A DNA stretch of 64,000 nt from Capitella teleta (taxonomy: Eukaryota > Annelida > Polychaeta > Capitellidae): NCBI GenBank assembly GCA_000328365.1, contig KB292015.1, positions 57,528-121,527 of the forward strand, in the 5' to 3' direction. Positions 41,317 to 51,904 of this stretch are shown piece by piece. Made by a program: the position numbers and the translations under genes. Numbering within the stretch: position 1 is the stretch's first letter; every line of letters starts with the position of its first letter. The notes beneath the pieces were generated by a model. It was not told where the DNA came from. It did no database searches and was given only the letters and a program-made list of their open reading frames with translations.

Positions 41317-44300
41317 GTCTGCAAGTTAATTAAGGAGTCGTTAATTAAGTCAGGTGACTGATCAGCTGCCCTTGAGCAGAGAGAGGCCCTAATCAGGTGC
41401 AAAGCACGCAGACGCAATCAATTGTATTGACCCTGTGACGGCAAGGAGAACAAACGCAATTCAGTGAATAACGCTGAGAACACATGCATCATCAAAGTAA
41501 ATCCAAATTCTTTGAGAAACTGCACTAAAAAATCCTTCTCGTGACACCTGCTTGCTTCGTTTTTCCTTTGATTAGCGTTTAACGAGGCAAGAGTGAACCT
41601 GATGCAAGACAGCTCACCTTTGACCAAGGGACGCGATGCATGTTGAGCGGTCATCACAACAGTTAAATGTGCTCCTCCCCAGCTGAGGCCGACGCCGACA
41701 CTGCCAGCAACGCTCAGTCAATAAGGGTGTGTCCCAAAGATGCCGCCAATAACGGTAGCAGCAGAAGCACACTCCAAATCAGCAGCCGTCGTGTGCTCTG
41801 CACCAAGCGCAAGATTCGAGCAGCACGCAGCTGACAGAGCGACAACACATCTCTTCGCGACCACAAAGTCCGACTGATGCTGCGTGACAATGAACTGGAA
41901 ATCAATGAAGCCACAAGTGCCTGCGACTCCAATAAGACTCCAATGCACGTGTATAATGCAGGACAACGAGGCAACGACTTGAGGAATGTTCCATTTATAG
42001 CCATACCTGGCATTACCTGCACCGGAGGTGAATTGAGGGAGAACGCGGATGAATGCATCGTCCGGAAATCAATGACGCTTCATGCGAACATCGAAACATA
42101 GAATTTCTACCGAATAAGACATTTCTTGAGCACCTCAATAAGCAGTAAACGAGGAAAGAAAAAAAAAAGTGTAATTGAGTAGGACAAGTATTTGCTAAAA
42201 TTGCTGCTCTGGTCATCATGGTGTCAGCTAATGGTCAGTGTGTGAGATGTGAGTGAGGGATGGGGTTTTACAGCTCCACCCAACCCATTCGGGTGATACG
42301 GGCGCCAGGCGTGTGAGATGTACTGACCACCGGTCACACCCACTCGCCCTGACTATTCTAAGAATAGGAAGAGATCAACAGAATGGGGGTCAGTAATTGC
42401 CCTCAAGTCATCATGCAGCTATACCTGGGTAACCAAAGGACACACCTACGCTAACTAGCGAAAATGAACGGCATTAACGCCCCTGGGAATCAAGACAGAG
42501 AGACGACCGTGCTGCTTGCCCTGATTGGATAACGAAGGTGTGGTCGCGTTCAAGGTTTGCTTATTAATGCTGCAGTTGTGCAGCAAACGAAGCTGAGATC
42601 ATTGAAACTTCTATGAACTGAAGCCAGAAATACAGAGGTCCCCAGGACAAACGAAACACACTGTCAGCTCACAACATACATTGTGTCATTTGTAGGAAGC
42701 CGTTGAATAAATGATGCTGAATCTGAGCAATGCGCTGGAATCAAAATGAATGCGACCAGCCAACCAATGCAAATATTGCCACTGTTTTGGCTCAATGTAC
42801 GCACAGCAGCCACGGGGTGAACGCGTCGAAATTCGCATTTTGGACAAAAGTCACAAAACCATGTCTGTCTATACGTCTATGTGTATAATGTCAATTCAGA
42901 ATCAATCATCGTGAAAATTTTTATACAGTTCTGCATACGACATACATACAATTACAGTACAAAACTAATCATGCCAAAAAATAAAAAATTCCTAAGAATC
43001 GCACAGTAAATTCAGCAACGAGACGAGCATCGTTTGCATTTGGTTTCAACGTAAACAGCATCTGGTCAGACGAAGCGCGCCATGATCCGCGTGGGCGTTT
43101 TAATCAGCCCACCCTGTGCAATTGTGTGACATAATTTCTGCTCGGTATTTTAGGAACAATTCAGAGCAATTGATCACTGGGGGCTATGCATGTAATAGTA
43201 AGAAAAAAAAAAATGAAACCAGAGAAAATGTCAAGGAGATAAACATAAATGCTCTGAATGAGGATAAAGAGGTCACTTTAGATCAAATTAGGCGAATGAC
43301 GTCATTCGAATAGAGCTGACCTCAGTAAACTCATCATCATCTGAGTTCTTCACGTCTGAATCAACCGCCGATCCAATCGCTCCGTGATCAAGGATTGCGA
43401 GTCACCAATCAGGATTATATAATTATGTTGGCCCAGAGGAGAAAATCAATCATGTTTTCTGAATTGTTTACCCTGACGTGGTGCATCTGTTTGGGAAGAA
43501 TTATTCTTCGCTGCCATGTGGCGCTTAACTAGGTCAGGTCAGGTCAGATAAACGTGCAATCCTTGTGCCTGGACTGCACTGTGGCACGATTGGGTTGCAC
43601 CTCTCCACACATCCTATTCGTGTGATCAAAGAACGTGGAACCAACTAGTAATAGATCAAAGAAGGCAGAACAGAATCACTTTACATTGAAAATTCTTCAA
43701 AACGATCCATCTCCCCTAAATTTCGCACTAAATCGGTATTTTCTGTGGATGATCACGATTGCTCCGACATGTTCTCTAAACATGAAAAAAGAGATCGCGA
43801 AGCCCCTGTGAAAGAGTCAGCCGCTGCAGGAGTGGCGCCACTGGTCGCTTTTATTGTCAACAATGGGGGAGATAGGCAGTGAGCGTTCTTGGACTCCACG
43901 CTCTTTGAGGTGATAATGCCGGTAACACGAGACCCCTACTCAATAAATCTCAAGGGTTCTTTATCCTGCATACTGGGTACTACTAGAGGCAGTAGTACAG
44001 TGGTGAGCCGTGGCTGGCAGAAATAGAATGCCATGATGGCATCGACTGCTGGGGGGCAGCAAATGCTCACTCGAGACCCCACTCCAACATGGTTATCAGC
44101 ATCAATGGACTATAAATATTTATATCGCACTAATTGAGCAATGACAAACAGGAAATCTCACTCAGGCATTTCTCAGTCTCTGACTCTCAACGCTTGTCGG
44201 CGCTAAGGTCACTCACGCTAATAGATTGCTTAGCCACACAAAAAATGACCAGCATCAACAAAAAGGACTCATGATAATTATTACTGTAAATGTTGAAACA

Positions 44301-44950
44301 CACAACATCATGGGTAAAGGTCCAAACTCCAAAGCTCTGCACTTAGGGTTTAATCGAGGCGGTTTTATTTCAGGGTTCAATCATGCATTCAGCGGTATAT
44401 GGTGTACACACAATCGATCATTATTATTCCTGCTGGGGCTTCATTTCAGCGGTCAACCAAAAATTCCACCAGTGGAATTTTCAACATTTACAGGAAATAA
44501 TCAATGGTAGAGTAGTGGATATGCAATATTAGGTCCAGTTTTCAGTACATACAATATGTTGACAAACTAAGGACTTGTTGTTGGATTAACATTTGGCCTG
44601 CATAATTAGGCTGAGTGGATGGGGGTTTGAGGGTAATAGAGTAGATAATTACTTAATTAGAGTAATATTTGATTTGATTCGGCTTTGGATACATGAAAAA
44701 TTCCACTGTTCGCCCATAACTAGTCATATGATCCAAAACAGATATATCTAAATTATCGTACTGCATTGAGGGTGAGGGGCAGCACATGCAATGGATGTGC
44801 ATTATTTGATCACAACACATTCAATTCCATTAATTCGGGCTTAATTGGCCTCATGACTTTTTGCAAATAATAACGTCTGACAGATGGCTGGCTTAGCTAA
44901 TTGGGTCATGTTATTCAGCATTTTTGCCTCTGGCCACAGTTCTGGATCAC
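41317..44950. other. Intergenic left part between FAM135 and TMEM214
   Basis: No coding exon was recognised. The left end should contain the FAM135 promoter and a 5' UTR exon. A second copy of a short dispersed repeat is at 42265-42308, and a TGACGTCA palindrome occurs near 43297. Unassigned text around 43850-44100 is C/G-richer than its surroundings but has no open frame of note. Confidence 0.4.
42265..42308 (+). repeat. Short dispersed repeat, copy 2
   Basis: GTTTTACAGCTCCACCCAAC plus CCATTCGGGTGATACGGGCG is homologous to 30574-30608. The copy is 0.95 kb upstream of the FAM135 start. Confidence 0.5.
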
Positions 44951-44995
44951 AGTATGCAATGTGAAAGTATGCAATGTGAAAGTATGCAATGTGAA
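44951..44995 (+). repeat. Three perfect tandem copies of a 15-bp unit
   Basis: AGTATGCAATGTGAA is repeated exactly three times, 44 bases left of the MITE-like element at 45039. Confidence 0.95.
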
Positions 44996-45038
44996 AGTCT
45001 ATGTAATCAGTTTGTACTGCATATGTGAAGCTTATAAA

Positions 45039-45247
45039 ACTGTAGAACCGGAAATTTCTGCGGACTGCAAATTTCGCGATTTTATGGCTCAAGTCTATTT
45101 TCGCGGCATCAATTATTCGCATTCAAGGGTAGGGTCATATTATAAGACCGCCAAGAAGGATTTAGTGGGCATCTAATTTTCGCGGTCGATCGTGATCGTG
45201 AAAATAGTGAAAATTTCAAGTGGCGCAAAAAATTCCTGTTCTACAGT
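45039..45247. mobile_element. 209 bp MITE-like element with ACTGTAGAAC ends
   Basis: The left end is ACTGTAGAACCGGAAATTTC and the right end is AAAATTCC-TGTTCTACAGT, its complement with few differences. The interior shares TATGGCTCA and GTAGGGTCA-TATTATAAG blocks with 48580-48985, and the right end matches 690-840. There is no ORF, so it is non-autonomous. The family of the mobilising transposase is unknown. Confidence 0.65.
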
Positions 45248-45300
45248 ATATCAAATATATACAGAATTATAAAATCAATTTAATGACTTATTAAAATTAT

Positions 45301-45664
45301 TAAAGGACTGGCACCACTATACCTACAAGACTTAATTGCTCCCTACATGCCAACTTTTCCACTATGATCGCTGGGTGATAACTATCTCATCCGGCAGAAT
45401 TACCGATTGAACAGTCATGGTGGCCGTGCATTTTCGGTTGTGGCGCCTCCACTCTGGAATGAATTGCCTCGAGACATTCGGAGCTGCAACAGCATTGTTA
45501 TTTTTAAATGTAAATTGAAAACATTCTATTTTAATCAGGCTTTTAATTCCTGATTTGTTTTTATTTATTTGTCGAAATTCTTTTTACTTGTAACGCCTTT
45601 GAAAAGTTTTATCTTGTAAGGAGCGTTTTATAAATATGAATAAATTATTATTATTATTATTATT
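45301..45664 (+). mobile_element. LINE 3' fragment (CR1/L2-like) with (ATT)n tail
   Basis: Translation gives APLYLQDLIAPYMP, then GGRAFSVVAPPLWNELP and KCKLKTFYFNQAF, the characteristic extreme C-terminus of CR1/L2-group reverse-transcriptase ORFs. It contains an in-frame stop and is followed by a short 3' UTR ending in ATAAATTATTATTATTATT. It is a 5'-truncated, dead copy on the plus strand. Confidence 0.8.
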
Positions 45665-46024
45665 AATTATTAAACACTGGTGATCTGTTAAATTGGTGAT
45701 CTGTTAGAAGCCTCGGTTTGTAATTTGTTTCTTCTGTCGTTCTTCCGGTGGCCTTATTTAGCCTCAGAATCCAGAAGCAACTAAGGCTTATAAATGTGAG
45801 GCTCCAAAAATTAAATTATGATCAGTCAGTAGCTACTGATATCGCTTGATATTTTCGGAGCAATATCGCTAGCGACTGTCACCTTGTCAAGCCCAACCCT
45901 AGTATTAATGCATGTACCACCAAGAAGAAGAATGAATTCTTCATTGAATAAGTCGAGAATCTCAAAAACGATAAACATTGACCCCAGCTAACGAAATCGC
46001 TGTTGTGCTCACTGCGACATATCC

Positions 46025-46190
46025 GGGGTTTTGCCGTGGAGCCTCACAGATGTGGTCCAAGGAGGTAAGCAGGAGTTAAATGCCTTACCCAAGGACACAA
46101 AGTAAGGTTGGTGGCTGGCTTTGAACCTCCGGTGGCCAGCGCCAAGCCATTTTGAGGCAAGCACGCTAACAACTCGGCCACCACCTCTCC
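46025..46190 (-). mobile_element. tRNA-derived SINE
   Basis: Read on the minus strand, the head is GGTGGCCGAGTTGTTAGCG (a Ser/Leu-tRNA-like A box) and a B box GGTTCAAAGCC follows (46117-46127). Further down is CCTTGGGTAAGGCATTTAAC (46075-46094), a module found in the tail of many animal SINEs partnered with CR1/L2 LINEs. The 3' boundary is unclear. A functional tRNA is excluded because the cloverleaf is not intact. Confidence 0.7.
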
Positions 46191-47510
46191 CGGCAATTCA
46201 CGGGCCAAATCTAGCCCTCAAGACCTTTATATCACGCTGCAATCCTCTCAAATCTTCATAATACAATTAGGGTCTTGGGAGACCTCCAAATGTAAATCTC
46301 TATGCTACAAAATAAATAAATAATTAATTCAATCATTCATTTTGTACAGCATAGGGATGCACCAAGTTCCAGATTCTGACTCTGGCTCCCTTGAATCCGG
46401 AGTTCTGGTTGCAGGAAAAGTCAATTAACAACCTGGAACTCATGGCCAAAGTTTGAAGCTACAAAGCACACATTTTAGAAACAGTGTCATTAATTCAATG
46501 CTTGAGAATGATATAATAATTGATATTACGTTACGTAACACCTGATGCAGGTGAGTCATGACAAAGCAAAATAAGGAGGTCATTTACAGTGACTGGCGCC
46601 CACTTAGAAACTTTGCTCCTTTAAAGGGAGGGAGAACTGGTTGAAAATGGACTTTGAGTTGTTATTTGATGCACCAAAGATGATTCTTATGCCTGGCCCA
46701 CACAAGGAATATCATCGCTGACGATTTCGCGGGAGATATAATGCTAATTAGGCGTGACGTCAGTCGCTGTGATGAAACACCGAGTTCCCCATCTTTTACA
46801 ATGGGCCTCGTCATATCACCGTGTCCTGCGACTAAACCCTTTGATATTTTTTTATTTTCTTTTCGGAAATAGATAGAATAATCATTTTGCCACCAGTCAG
46901 GCGCAAACAAAAAATATTTTTCGCTATTTTTCTTATTTTAACAAGCGATTTTCTAGGACACCTACCACGTTTCTCATCCTGAAACAGTAAAAAGGTCAGC
47001 CAGAGTGCACCACGCATGCGCTTTCGTTTCGTAAACAACAAAGATGTCCTTTTATGGCGAAGATGCTCTGCTCTGATTGGTTGAAATCGATAGCTTCACG
47101 AGGGGAACGGAACCAATCAGCCATCAGCCAAACCAAGCCATCAGCTGACGTTTGCCTCCTATACTTCGCAATGGAAGCCATTCTCCCATAGGCGCAATGC
47201 TAACCCCGATATTCGGAATGCATTATTTCCTTACGCTTGCATCAAAATGGCAGGGTGTTCTTGGCACGGAATGCTATCAATTGGTGCTATGAGTCAATAG
47301 AACATCACTTAAAATTTAGTTCCCCATCCCTTTAATTGATTATGTAATCACTGTGATCTCATAATTAGCTGGTTATCACATTATTAATGGCTTTTACAAG
47401 AGGCGCTCAAACGTGAATGGGCTAATATCGCTCGTTTAAAAGACTGTACAATATAACAAAATGAGGGAGGAGTTGGCTCCCTTAAATATACAGTGCATGG
47501 GGGTACCCGG
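46191..47510. other. Intergenic stretch without genes
   Basis: No coding exon was recognised. A block around 46990-47200 contains two CCAAT-type sequences in opposite orientations (GATTGG at about 47077 and CCAATCAG at about 47112) and a TGACGTCA nearby at about 46753, which looks promoter-like. No transcript can be assigned to it. Confidence 0.35.
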
Positions 47511-48208
47511 GGTAGCCAGACCTTGAAATCTAGAAATCCCAGGCGAGCTGTTTATAGCTCACCTAAATTTGCCCAGGTGAGCTGGGTTTTTTTAGAGGCT
47601 AAATACCCCACTATATTGAATAGTATGCACAATATATACAATAGGAATCATCCAGGGGAGTGCTTGAGGAGTGTAAAGAGAGCAAGGATGCCATTCCTAA
47701 TTAAAATAAAAACAAGGACACATGAATCAGCATTTAATGCATTGACTTCATATATTATATTTTGCCCCTTGCTATTTTTCCCGAGTTTCGTCCCAAAACA
47801 AGGGAAATCCCAACCCTCAAATGTCGAGAGTTGGAGGGAATTTGGCATTGTTTAGTTGTTATTTCTAAGTCGAGAAACTGGGCGTCTTTCGCGGCAGTGA
47901 GTTCAGTTCACTGTGATTAGTGAGAAGCGTAACTAATGTAGAGTGCACATCAGCTCGTATCTCAAGCACTCCCCAATACCTCACGATGAGCGGCAAGGAA
48001 ATCACAACGCCCTATTACACTCCAAACATCGCTTTGGTCTCACTTGGCACATAACGCACCAGACCTAAGCGCGCGAAGTTGAAAGCGCGCGTTTCCAGGC
48101 GCTCGTCAGGCGAGTGATATGTTAGGGCCGAGGAGAGCGATCAACAGCTCGCCTCAAAATGATTTCAGGCGAGCGATCACTCGCCTCAGATTTCAAGGTC
48201 TGGGTAGC
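47511..48208. mobile_element. About 700 bp MITE-like element with GGTAGCCAGACCTTGAAATCT ends
   Basis: The left end is GGTAGCCAGACCTTGAAATC and the right end reads TTTCAAGGTCTGGGTAGC. Their complements match over about 21 bases with two changes. Both sub-termini carry several GGCGAGC/GCTCGCC blocks. The interior has no transposase. No target duplication was found, so the exact ends are uncertain by a few bases. Confidence 0.65.
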
Positions 48209-48579
48209 GTTGCGATGGTGACTTCATCCTTGCAAAGGCTTCCTTGAGGTAACTGATGATATCAGCATTCATGTACTGTTTGACATTGGTTGTTCATTAT
48301 GTATATTACATAGTATACAGAAGTATTTATTGCATCAATAATTTTGAATTATGAATGAGACGATACAAACAGCAATTGAATATTTCATTTTGATTTTATA
48401 ACCGTCTATGTCAAATGGTAGATCATTCAATAATATTGGAAATGAGGCATAAAAATTTAAAATTCCATTTAATTTTTATTCACCATTGAACATTATTATT
48501 ATTATTTGTGAAATTTGCTTTTAGAGCACTCTGATAGATTCTAAAATTAAAATTAAAAATACAAAAATAAATACCATAC

Positions 48580-48985
48580 GCCGGGAATTATTCATGGACG
48601 GAAATATTCGCGGTGTTATGGCTCAGGACTTGGTTCCCAGCGCCAAATATTCACGATCAAGAGTAGGGTCACAATATAAGAGTGTTGATCAAAAGGCATA
48701 TCTGTATTTCTGGATGCATCTTCTATCCCTTTCTGGAAACTATGCATGCTTCAAAACAACCAGAGGTCCTCTTTAAGCTTCCTGTAAAACAGGAAACATT
48801 CGTGCCACATGAAACATGCGCTGTATTTTCGGTCACGATTGACCGCAAACAATCTATGCACATGAAATGTGTCTAGGGGATCTTACATTGTGACCATACA
48901 CTTGTCCGCAAATAATTGGTGCCGCGAACTAAAACCGTGAAAATTGCAGTCCCCGAACGTTTCTTCTACTAACTTAGTTACAGTA
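48580..48985. mobile_element. Diverged, enlarged copy of the ACTGTAGAAC MITE family
   Basis: Shared blocks with 45039-45247 in the same order are TTATGGCTCAGGACTTG, CGATCAAGAGTAGGGTCACA and ATATAAGA at the left, and a GAACGTTTCTTCTAC...ACAGTA right end. The middle holds about 200 bases of extra sequence. No ORF relates to transposition. Confidence 0.45.
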
Positions 48986-50079
48986 CCCGCACTGTTCTGT
49001 CAATGTCATTCTAAATTTCTACACTGAATCCATGCTGCTCATTACCTGTAAAGCAATACCATGGCTCACTGTATTGGTCCCTACCCTTTTAACTCAACTT
49101 ATCAGTCTACAGGTCGCAGCCTCGCAGGTGGCCTTTAGGACAGTGAGGAGGAGTCCTACAAATCTTAGCTCCACTGGGTCAGTGATTTTCAAGAGATATT
49201 CAGTTTCAATCACATAACATTGGGGTAACGTAAAATCCTATCAAGTAAGTCAAGTCTCTTCATTAATGTTCTAAAAACACCAGTGACTTTCACATTCGTT
49301 GGCAGTAAATTCATATTTCATAGGCATCTCACATAAAGAAATTTTCAGCAAGAGAAAATAAACGCTGTGAATTGCCTACAGGGAAGGCGGGACAGTTTGA
49401 CTCACTCAGTCTCGGAGTCTATGAGGGTAAGGGTGACAAGAGACTGAGACAGTGAGACTGACTCACTGACTGTAACTTATATGATCATGTATCAGCTCAT
49501 AAGTGTAAAAATGACCGACCTGCGGCGCCAAACCTCAGCAAAAGAGTTCTTCAATTCCAAGAGGACATTTCCTGTCGTTGACCTGTGTTTAAGAGCAGCG
49601 TATGGTCCGTATTACAGGTTATTACCATTTGTTCATTTAGTTATTTTCTGACAACACTTCGTAACTTCCAGGCGGAAACAACGAAATAAACATTGGAGCG
49701 CATGCGTAAACTAAAAACATTTCTATATCATTGATTTCTGTCACGATTGTAGGGTTTTCAATATGCTGAAATGGTACAAGCTAGGGTACTGTATGTACGC
49801 ACTTCAAACCCCGTTAATCCGCCCTACTTAGACCCCGGAGCCGCCGCCGATATGTACTAGCCGCCGCCGATTGGCCATTTATCCAGCCGCCGCCGACCGG
49901 GGCCGTCGGCCAGCCGCTATCAGCTGATCATGCTATCAGCGACTCTCAACTGATTCAATTCAAATGTTTTACATCCAGTATTACAAGAAGTTGTCATGTG
50001 TACAAGTCTTTATTTTGTTTATAGTATTGTTTATATACTTAGTATCTGAGCTATCCGTGGAAATAGATTTTATTCAGTT

Positions 50080-50515
50080 TGCTTCAGTTGAGGCCAGAGT
50101 GAAATTTAAGATACTTTTATTGATTCACAAATGTTTTTACCAAGTTGGCCCACTCTATTTACGTCATTTAATTGTGAAGGAAAGCTCTCAGAGAATTTTA
50201 CGATCAGTCGATCATGATCTTTTACATATTCCTTTTACAAATTCTTCACTAATTTACGAACGAGCTTTTAGCGTGGCTGGCCCCCGCATGTGGAACTCGC
50301 TACCACTCAATCTACGAGCCATTGATAATGCGATTGTTTTTAAAAGACATTTAAAAACTCTTCTTTTTACGGAATGTTATCAGGATTTTTTATAAGTGTT
50401 TCACTTTGGTTTTATTAATTTCATTTTTATCCATGTCATTATTGTTTTTTATGTAAAGAGTGTTTAGAGCATTTTTATGGATTTTACGCTTTATAAATAA
50501 ATTTATTATTATTAT
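50080..50515 (+). mobile_element. LINE 3' fragment (CR1/L2-like), second copy
   Basis: An open frame to 50395 encodes KFKILLLIHKCFYQ, GPLYLRHLI, then RAFSVAGPRMWNSLPLNLR and FKRHLKTLLFTECY, the same C-terminal landmarks as 45301-45664 but clearly another lineage. The tail ends ATAAATTTATTATTATTATT. It is 5'-truncated, and the frame is open to its natural stop. Confidence 0.8.
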
Positions 50516-50619
50516 TAAAATTAATTGAATGATTTATACCATACTGTATGTATGCCCATACATATACTTTTCAATTAGTTAAGCTGTTGATTTCTTCTTT
50601 ACTCCACATTTTAAACCTC

Positions 50620-51300
50620 TCGTTTTTAGAAGGAACCGTGCCTTGCAAAAGGAAAATAGCAAGGATTGTACCATTGTTCAAGAAAGGTTTCTGAAAGAAA
50701 TTTGTAACTACAGACCCATTTCTCTCTTGCCTGTGTTTTAAAAAATTCTGGAGAAACTAGTCCACAAAAGATTGTACAATTACTTGTTAGTCTTCCAACC
50801 AGGCAGAAACACAACCCAAGCACTGGTATCAGTAGTCGACGGAATAAGCAGAGCATTTGAGCAGGGCAAAGTCAGCATAGGTGTTCTGCCTGACTTTCAA
50901 AAGAAATTCGACACCGTACAACATAAAATTCTTCTCTCCAAGCTTTTGAAACATTAAATCCGCAGCACTCCTCATTGTTGGTTCACTAACAACTTATCGG
51001 GTCGTCAACAAAGGGTAATTTTAATGGCTGTACTTCTAATGGCTGTACTGATTTAATTTCTTGTGGTGTCCCTCCGGGTTCTATCCTAGGTCCTTAATTT
51101 ATGGTTTTCGCTACATTAACGATGTCACTTCTGTCTCTGAACGTAAGTATTTTACTCTCTTTGCTGATGATACTAATGCTTTCATCTCTGCTTCAAATGT
51201 CGACGCAGTGATAACTAGTATGAACGAAGAATTAAGGCTACTTAACAAGTGGCTCGATGTAATTTATTTTATTTTTGACATTTTTCATACATTACAATAA
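50620..51300 (+). mobile_element. LINE reverse-transcriptase fragment
   Basis: Pieces of a non-LTR reverse transcriptase appear in order across frames: KILEKLVHKRLYNYL, FQPGRNTTQALVSVVDG, a degenerate DFQKKFDTVQHKILL, SGRQQRV, then FTLFADDTNAF with the catalytic Asp-Asp pair (usual Y/FADD). Several frame changes and stops make it dead. It follows the 3' end of another LINE in the same orientation, so it is a separate insertion. Confidence 0.8.
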
Positions 51301-51904
51301 ACTATTCTACCCTATTCTATTCTATCCTATAAATGTAACACAAAGCCTGTTCAAAAATTGCAATCCGAGTCATCAAAAACAGTGAATGCTTCATTCAAGA
51401 TTCTGATGCAACAACTCAATTGGTTCGCCATCCTCTTTCCTCTTCCAACCTGTTTCTCTATTTGCTTCCTCTTCCCGCTGCATATATTACTTGCTTACAC
51501 TTAGAAGTTCTTAGAACCCAGCTGAATTTAAGTGATAATGGTGTTAATGATGTTCATGGAAGTTTATAAAACGCCTTAAATGTTTTGAACTTGAGTAAAG
51601 CAAGAGAGTTAAATAAGTGGGACATTTATGGGATTTCGATCATATAATCACCACATCAGTATATAGTAGTACATGTAGAGAGTAGTGTATGTACACTCGT
51701 TTGTATTAACCACTGGTACCATTATACATATAGGAGGATGTAGCATTAGCAACCATTACAAAGCCACTTCAAGCCGCTGCTAGCCTCCGATTGCAATGCT
51801 GAGCCGATATCTCTGATTGGTGAGCGGCTTAAGTAGCTAGCCGGTCATTTTTACTTCAGCCAGCCGATTTTGGCCAATGACTATCGGCTCCGGGTCTAGC
51901 CCTA

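Larger units (their letters stand above)
49822..51904. mobile_element. Possible 2.1 kb inverted-repeat element carrying LINE pieces
   Basis: The left end has CCCTACTTAGACCCCGGAGC and the right end, complemented, TAGGGCTAGACCCGGAGCCG. Both inner flanks carry repeated AGCCG and ATTGGCCA words. The left copy also has CCGCCGCCG expansions. If real, this is a non-autonomous element whose core is LINE sequence (50080-51300) inserted later. The match is short, so the pairing is tentative. Confidence 0.4.

Noticed and set aside
44665-44725. Possible third copy of the TAGTGATGGG palindromic MITE (GTTCGCCCATAACTA end)
   Set aside because: Only about 12 terminal bases and an AAAGCCGAATC-like word match, and the second arm is absent; too weak to list.
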